A DNA stretch of 64,000 bases from Linum tenue (lineage: Eukaryota; Streptophyta; Magnoliopsida; Malpighiales; Linaceae). The notes below the pieces were generated by a model, which saw nothing but the letters and a program-made list of their open reading frames with translations, had not been told where the DNA came from and ran no database searches. The DNA is taken from positions 11,678,150-11,742,149 of the forward strand of contig CAMGYJ010000004.1 in assembly GCA_946122785.1 (NCBI GenBank). The letters are read 5' to 3'. This document shows, piece after piece, positions 58,656 through 64,000 of the stretch (positions within the stretch are counted from its first letter, which is position 1; every line of letters begins with the position of its first letter). A program made the translations under genes and the position numbers.

Positions 58656-59279
58656 TTGCATGTAAAGAGGTCCTTGGCGGATCTAGATGCTAGTATCAAT
58701 GTTATGCCATATAAATTGTTCAAGAAACTAGACCCTGATGAACCCAGTGCAACTAGGATAAGTATTCAATTAGCTGACCGATCTATAGTTCATCCTAGGG
58801 GCATAGTGGAAGACCTTCTAGTTAAGGTTGGCAGATTCTTTTATCTTGTGGATTTTGTTGTCTTGGACATCAATGAAGACACAGAAGTGCCCCTTATACT
58901 GGGAAGGCCTTTCCTCGCCACCGCCAAGGCTCTCATAGATGTACATGATGGGACCTTAGTCTTGAGGGATGGCGAGGAGCGAATAATATTTTCCATTGCT
59001 AATACTCTCCCTGCTTCATCGCCTTTGCATGCCGTTTCTCACCAAGAGCACGAGTCTGTCGTGTATCCTTCTCTGCTTCCCATTTTGCAGGATCCCCCTC
59101 TCATATCTTCGCCGCTGCTCCCAAAAGAAAAGATCAAGGAGGGGCGGCGGCAGAAACTGCAGGTAGCTAAGCCCGCTAAAAAGAAAGCCGGAGACCACTA
59201 TGAGCTGGTCCCGCCTCTTGAGCCTCGACCGCCTTGGCCATCCGAGTATTCACTCGCTTGCATCCTGCCGGATAGCTAG
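58656..59279 (+). pseudogene. Athila-type aspartic protease region
   Basis: The 207-residue frame begins with a retropepsin-like fold as found between gag and RT in Athila elements: Leu-Ala-Asp-Leu-Asp-Ala-Ser-Ile-Asn-Val-Met-Pro, Ile-Gln-Leu-Ala-Asp-Arg-Ser, Pro-Arg-Gly-Ile-Val-Glu-Asp, Phe-Val-Val-Leu-Asp and Ile-Leu-Gly-Arg-Pro-Phe-Leu-Ala-Thr. The active-site block is usually Asp-Leu-Gly-Ala-Ser; here the Gly is Asp, which should disable it. The protease would cut the polyprotein. The tail from about residue 120 is Pro/Lys-rich and has no known domain. The ATG at 58656 lies just inside the deletion joint, so it is not the native start. Confidence 0.8.
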
Positions 59280-59313
59280 GTCGAGTTGACGAGTGCTGGT
59301 GGTCACACCCGTC

Positions 59314-59396
59314 GTGTGCGTGGCCACCATATGAAGTTGTACCTCAAGAGCGATGTCGATCCGCTCTTGGAGGCACCTGTTCCTTCACCTCTCTGA
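59314..59396 (+). pseudogene. C-terminal remnant of the element's polyprotein
   Basis: A short reading His-His-Met-Lys-Leu-Tyr-Leu-Lys-Ser...Pro-Leu stops at TGA 59394-59396. It is followed by AAGCGCTTGTG...GGAACCCC, a sequence typical of the region after the coding part of Athila-like elements. RT, RNase H and integrase are missing between this and the protease, which indicates a large internal deletion. Confidence 0.45.
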
Positions 59397-59884
59397 GCAT
59401 CCACCCTACTGGAGTCCAGCTAAAAGACGGTAAAGAAGCGCTTGTGTGGAGGGAACCCCACCAAGGTTTGTTTTCGGTTTGTCCACTTGGAACTATGGTG
59501 GTGTGGAAATTCCAGGGAGCTCACACGATCAGGCTAAGAATCCACACGATCGTGCGCTTCTGGCCGTGAAGCGTGCCTGAAGACCACTTAATTGAAACGC
59601 GACGTTTTCACATCCACACGGGCAGACTGGAAAGCCACACGGCCGTGTGGCCTGGCCGTGTGGTCGGGAAATTTTGGGTTTTAACCCAATTCGAGCCTAA
59701 GGAGAAGAGGTCGATTTTCTGGAGCAAAAACAGAGCCCTAGAGAGAGAAAGTGGGAAGAACACCCCCTAAGAGTGGTTTTGGAGCTGGGTTTCATCAATA
59801 AAGCTTGGAAATCATCCTTGGAATGAAGATCATCATCCCATAGCAGATTCTTCCCATCTTGATGAGTATGACTGCTTTGTTTGC

Positions 59885-59885
<1 letters not shown>

Positions 59886-59915
<30 letters not shown>
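59886..59915. repeat. poly-C and CT microsatellite
   Basis: A run of C followed by CT dinucleotides inside the 3' LTR. The corresponding place in the 5' LTR (about 58570) has only a short CT run, so the tract expanded in one copy. Confidence 0.85.
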
Positions 59916-59917
<2 letters not shown>

Positions 59918-60608
59918 TGGAGTAGATCCCTCTCTCACTTGGGTATGAAGAACCATAGTTCTATGTGTTAGGGATCATTGTTGTAACGACGTTTGGATTG
60001 TGATCTTGTTTGATTATAATCGATTGAAGTGTTTTAATTGAGTCAATTGAAGCCTGATCATTTTTTATTGATTTTTGCTGCAACCTGAGATAGATAGAAT
60101 CTGATTAGGTTGTTAGAGCTTCTTCAATCGGTAGTAGTGAATTGATTACACGAGAGTTAGTCGATTCACTGCTTTGTACTGGAATTCAGTTCCAGTAGTG
60201 GAGTTCTGCGTTCATAGCCTCAGCTTTCTATCCCGGTGAAGCCTAGTCGTTTATCGGGTAGTTTGACTGAGAGGGTTTGGTCAGCTTAAGAGATTCCAAG
60301 CTACTGTCGGATCTTCCGCAGTAACAGTAAAGCAACCAAAAGTAATTACAACTGTGACCTAACTAAGGAGCTAGGGAGACTCATTCTCGAGTGACTCTTC
60401 CCTTGCTTTAGAAAACCAAACGATTTCCTGCTTTCTTACTGCTTTTAGTTAAAAGCACAATCACTCTACTTAGTTTACTAGATAATGAATAATCACGGAG
60501 TAGGCAGTAGATCTAGGCCCCGGGTTGACAAATAGAGCTTGCCACTTACTGCATTTCCAGACTACGAGTGCACTTGGTCGTAGTTTGGTGTTGTGTTTTA
60601 GCGTGTCA

Positions 60609-61840
60609 ATAGCCAATTAACGGTTTGCTATCATACAACCAACTAATTAATTAACTATTTAGTCTCAAATTCGATCTATATTTCAGATACAGATGTGTCG
60701 GGTGATATATGGATCATTCTATTTTTTTAATGGCTAAAATCTATATGGTGCACGAAACCATCATATAGGTATCATATGTATAATGCCTTGATTAAATTTC
60801 TTTACCATAAGTAAGTGTCTATAGAGTATAAGTAATATGATTTTTCAATAAAAAAATTTGAATACAACGGAGGAGAATATAATAGGGTGTGTCCAGGGAC
60901 CCACTCTCGATCGGAAGAAAAATGGTTAAATTAGGTACAATAGTTAATTGATATAGAAAATTAACGGACGTTTAAATTAGAATAGTGTATTGAAAGGTCT
61001 TGTGTTCGAATATTAACCGCCACTTATGAGGGAGAGCGTGATAGTAAATAGTATAACTATATTGTTGAACTTCTCCCAACAACTCAAGTTATTGATATTG
61101 AACGGTTCTTAGCAAAGAACATCATTTGAAAGCGAACGACTAACTAAATCATGAATATTTGTTTTGTGTAAGATTCATTATTAAACTACTCTCAACATCT
61201 TAAGATATTGATACTAAACGATTCTTGACAAAGAACACTCGAAAGAGAACGACTAATTACATCATTAATAATTGTTTGGTGCACAAAGCGATACTCTTGA
61301 TAATTTCGACTACTAATATATTTTAATTTACCAAAAAATTTCAATATAAGATTACCATATAACAAAAAATTAGCAAAGTTAACCAAAAGTATTTTATCAT
61401 GTATATTTTTCTTCTAAATGGACATACGTTAAACGAAATCCTGACTACTGAATAAAATATATACTTCACAGTTTTTCGTGGCGCATAACTTTGTGATTAT
61501 GCGCTGGCAGGGATATCCTAACACTACTATATGGAGGTTCCTGACCGGAACCCCCATAATCTCCATTTTCCTACTCTCTGCGCAGTCCACGAAGGGAGAG
61601 TTCGGTAAATTTCTCTGTATTTATTGACTGAATGGGCTGGACCGGGGACAATAAAGTTGTAGAATTCTTTTGAATTAATTCTATCGGCCTTTTATATACC
61701 TACGAAGTTATATGAATCGAGAATAAAGTTTTTTTCGAGAATAAAAGAGCACCTAAAAGTTAAACGAAGTGAACAGGGAGATATACGAATCGAGCTCGAG
61801 AAACGAAGGAAAGAAGAAATAATTAGAAAAAGGAAAAGCG
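60609..61840. other. intergenic DNA; degenerate tandem duplication; possible promoter of the USP fragment
   Basis: At about 61045-61290 two imperfect copies of roughly 115 bp share CTCAACAANT...ATTGATANT...ACGATTCTT/ACGGTTCTT...GCAAAGAACA and GAACGACTAA. Between 61480 and 61840 the sequence precedes the universal-stress-protein ATG; TATATACC near 61694 is a possible TATA box. No coding sequence here. Confidence 0.5.
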
Positions 61841-62134
61841 ATGGGAGACAGCGGTAGAAGGATCGGCATGGCGGTGGATTTCTATCCGTGCAGCATCAAG
61901 GCACTGAGATGGGCGATCAACAACCTCGGCCGCGACAACGACCACCTCATCCTGGCCGATAACCCTCTTCTCCCCTCCTTTGATTTAGATCTCAATTCAC
62001 TCATGCATGTCGTTTCCCCTACTCTTCAATTGCCCGCCGATAACCTGCTTCTCCCCGCCTTTGATTTCTGTTTTTCAATCTTTGCAGCTCCTCAATTGCC
62101 CGCCGAGAACACCTTCTCTGCGCCTTTAATTTAG
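61841..62134 (+). pseudogene. truncated universal stress protein A-like gene
   Basis: The first 40 or so residues match the start of plant UspA-fold proteins: Arg-Arg-Ile-Gly-Met-Ala-Val-Asp-Phe-Tyr-Pro-Cys-Ser, Lys-Ala-Leu-Arg-Trp-Ala-Ile-Asn-Asn-Leu and Asp-Asn-Asp-His-Leu-Ile-Leu. These are beta-1, alpha-1 and the start of beta-2 of the nucleotide-binding fold. After residue 38 the expected continuation is lost. Instead GCCGATAACCC...CTTCTCCCC...CTTTGATTT occurs at 61955 and 62036, with a decayed third copy at 62102, giving an unrelated Leu/Pro/Phe tail and a stop at 62134. The family usually has about 150-165 residues including a Gly-X2-Gly-X9-Gly ATP motif, absent here. The ATG at 61841 fits the family start. 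It is either a pseudogene or a first exon broken by local duplications. Confidence 0.7.
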
Positions 62135-62640
62135 ATCTCAGTTCAACCTACAATCATAAATTGAATCACAACTTCAAGGTTGAGCTCTTTTTCTCCTTCA
62201 GAGACAACTAGAAGAGATACACAGTAGCATGCACTAACCGATTAGAGACAGAAAGCGATACATGCAACGAAAGAAACCACCTTAACGGGGTAGAATATGT
62301 TAAAGGAAAAGGAATAGAACACATCGATGGATTTGAAACTAGAAGAGATTGAAAGAATCAGTAACGGATTAGAGATGCAAAAAGATACAGAGATGTGGAA
62401 AGCAGCAAATATAGGCAAATTGGGAATTTAGAGAACGAAGTCCGAGGAAAAGAAATTGAAAAGCAAACTTGCAAGGAATCGACTTTTCATCCCTGTTTTG
62501 GATGATTCATTCAGCCGACCACAATGATTTATTCATTCTTCTGTGGAAGGGCTAATATAAAAAGATAGATAGTTGAATAAGGCTCTTTTTTTTACAATAG
62601 ATTCTCAACTCCATAAAGCAAAAACGGGAGCAGATTCAGT
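62135..62640. other. no gene seen
   Basis: Purine-rich AT-biased sequence without a sustained frame. The continuation of the universal stress protein gene was not found here. Confidence 0.5.
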
Positions 62641-63360
62641 AGTAACCTTGTGGTGTGTTATAACCCCATACATAACCCAATAAGAATCTGCCACATCAGC
62701 GCCTTCATTTCTCTACTGGAAAAACCTTTAATTTTCCTTCCCTTAATCTTTAACTGACGATTTCTCACTCGTTTTAAGTCGGAATTTAAATTTTTTGTCC
62801 AGTTAGATCGGATTAATTGTGCTCTTCAAAATGATATCCACTTTGATATTTTTTGGAACATAAAATTTTGAGTCAGTTATTACCAGTCTATACCATATGG
62901 TATTGACTGGTATTAAATAAGAGCACACCATATGGTATGAAAAATACCACCACATACCAGGGTGGTATAGTATGGTATGGAGTTGGTAACGAGAGGTATG
63001 AATTTTTTTCACACATAATTTTTTTAAATCCAATAGATCGTGATTAAATCGTTTCTTCTATGCAAAAATTTCCGAAAATGACTAAAAACCAAGGAGACCA
63101 TATGGTATGGAGTTGGTAACGAGAGGTATAAAAACAATTCCTCAAAAAATATTGAAAATGGATATAATTTTGTAGAGCACAACGAACTCGTTCCATCTGT
63201 GCAAAAAAAAATTCAAATCCGAGTTAGAATGAAGAAGATATGATCCAATTAAGAAAACTAGGAAAAATAAATTTTTTTAATTCTCCACCTTTAGATCTGC
63301 AGCCACTTAAAAAAGGGTCAAGATTTAGTTACTCATTGTTATACACCCTAAGGTTATGCA
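62641..63360. mobile_element. possible MITE with loose inverted ends
   Basis: TAACCTTGTGGTGTGTTATAAC near 62643 and TAACCTTAGGGTGTATAAC, read inward from about 63355, are inverted relatives. The interior holds repeated ACCATATGGTAT palindromes. No target duplication could be defined, so the call is weak. Confidence 0.35.
62880..63135. repeat. ACCATATGGTAT palindromes and a direct repeat
   Basis: A phrase beginning ACCATATGGTATGGAGTTGG and ending ACGAGAGGTAT occurs at 63098 and, slightly altered, at about 62967. Further ACCATATGGTAT copies lie at about 62890 and 62928. Confidence 0.75.
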
Positions 63361-64000
63361 CCCTATCTTGAGCCAACAAAAACCGATCTTTATTAGAGCT
63401 TCGTTAATTTTTTTATATAATATTTCATCAGACAATGAGTCCCTTTAGTTCTTGAGGTGATTACATAAGCACTTAAATACTACATTCCATTATTAAGGCA
63501 AACAAACGAATGGAGAACAGAAAGAAAGATCACTCCTCACTCACTGAAAATTTAGCTAAATATTTTGAAACTACTCTTTTATAGTTCTATGCCTCGAATA
63601 AATACTTCACGTGGATTGTCATCCAAACAACAAAATAATACTTCAATTCGTTCGTAAAAATTGAATGTAAGTACAAATATTTTTATTCGCATAACTATAT
63701 ACATCTTACAATTTAACGTATATTCATGTCATGCCTTATTTAGAAATAAAGAGAAATGATATTAAAAGAAGGGTTGGATTGAAACATGCATTTGGAACAT
63801 AGAAAGTTAAAGGCAGTCAGACATGGAGAAGGGAATATGGTGACGGCAGTACGCTTGAGAATGGATGAGAGAGCCATATGCTAGCCAACACAAGACTGGA
63901 AATTGACCATATGAAAAAAAGCCCAACCCTGTTATCATGAAAAAATCATGAAGGATTATATATCTTTTCCGCAGCCCACTAACTTTAGGAATTTATAAGT
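63361..64000. other. no gene seen
   Basis: AT-rich sequence to the right edge, with no domain-bearing frame and no clear repeat boundary. Confidence 0.5.

Larger units (their letters stand above)
57937..60608 (+). mobile_element. internally deleted Athila-like Ty3/gypsy element
   Basis: The element starts TGATGACTTG at 57937 and ends GCGTGTCA at 60608, with near-matching flanks ATACC and ATAGC. Its first part (58175-58630) is repeated at 59495-59958 (CACACGGCCGTG blocks, CCACTTAATTGAAACGCG, AGAGCCCTAGAGAGAG), which shows two LTR copies. The 5' LTR is cut short after TATGAAGAACCCTAGTT and joins directly to the protease region. The 3' LTR lacks its beginning. Between them only a protease-domain frame and the last part of a pol-type frame remain. 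It is a relic that cannot move. Confidence 0.75.

Overview
The window looks like repeat-rich nuclear DNA of a flowering plant, probably a eudicot. The signs are Tat/Ogre-type and Athila-type Ty3/gypsy retrotransposons, an L1-type plant LINE, plant hAT and Mutator-like (MULE) DNA transposons, a roughly 154-bp satellite array, GT-AG introns and a universal-stress-protein exon. I see no complete, intact host gene. Most of the sequence is transposons nested in transposons.

Left edge (1-4314): the end of a large LTR that runs off the window, a minus-strand spliced gene of unknown product (two exons supported, 1588-2580), a possible broken plus-strand exon (3111-3229), and one arm of a short duplicated segment.

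Main nest (4315-42142): an old hAT-like shell (ends near GGTGTCAA) contains a 5'-truncated LINE (5265-40739). The LINE reverse transcriptase is cut by a 32.7-kb block (6336-39030) flanked by a perfect 5-bp duplication, GAAGC. The block holds a plus-strand Tat/Ogre-like LTR (6336-10609, itself hit by a 384-bp hAT MITE), its primer-binding site and a gag remnant. Next, in the opposite orientation, comes LTR-internal-LTR-internal-LTR (12410-35259), made of two almost identical non-coding internal regions and three 3.8-3.9 kb LTRs. The block ends with 3.77 kb of 154-bp satellite. The LTRs have mosaic variant patterns that show recombination between them.

Middle (42143-50478): the other arm of the duplicated segment, interrupted by a second hAT-like element (42191-43235), then a MULE (43519-50469, 9-bp target duplication) that contains a 4.85-kb hAT transposon (43677-48529, 8-bp target duplication). 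The hAT transposase gene is nearly complete, with recognisable introns, but carries a frameshift and in-frame stops.

Right part (50479-64000): a 320-bp tandem duplication, remnants of gene-like sequence, an uninterrupted second copy of the duplicated segment (52780-53240) that serves as the empty-site reference for the big insertion, a 1.17-kb non-autonomous MULE (53450-54623), a deleted Athila-like element with a protease-domain ORF (57937-60608), a truncated universal-stress-protein gene (61841-62134) and a repeat-rich tail.

The order of events can be read from the nesting: segment duplication, hAT-like shells, LINE, Tat/Ogre block, tandem LTR expansion, and the MITE in the first LTR. The MULE/hAT pair is a separate two-layer nest. 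All sizes and matches were read by eye; no alignment or database search was run.
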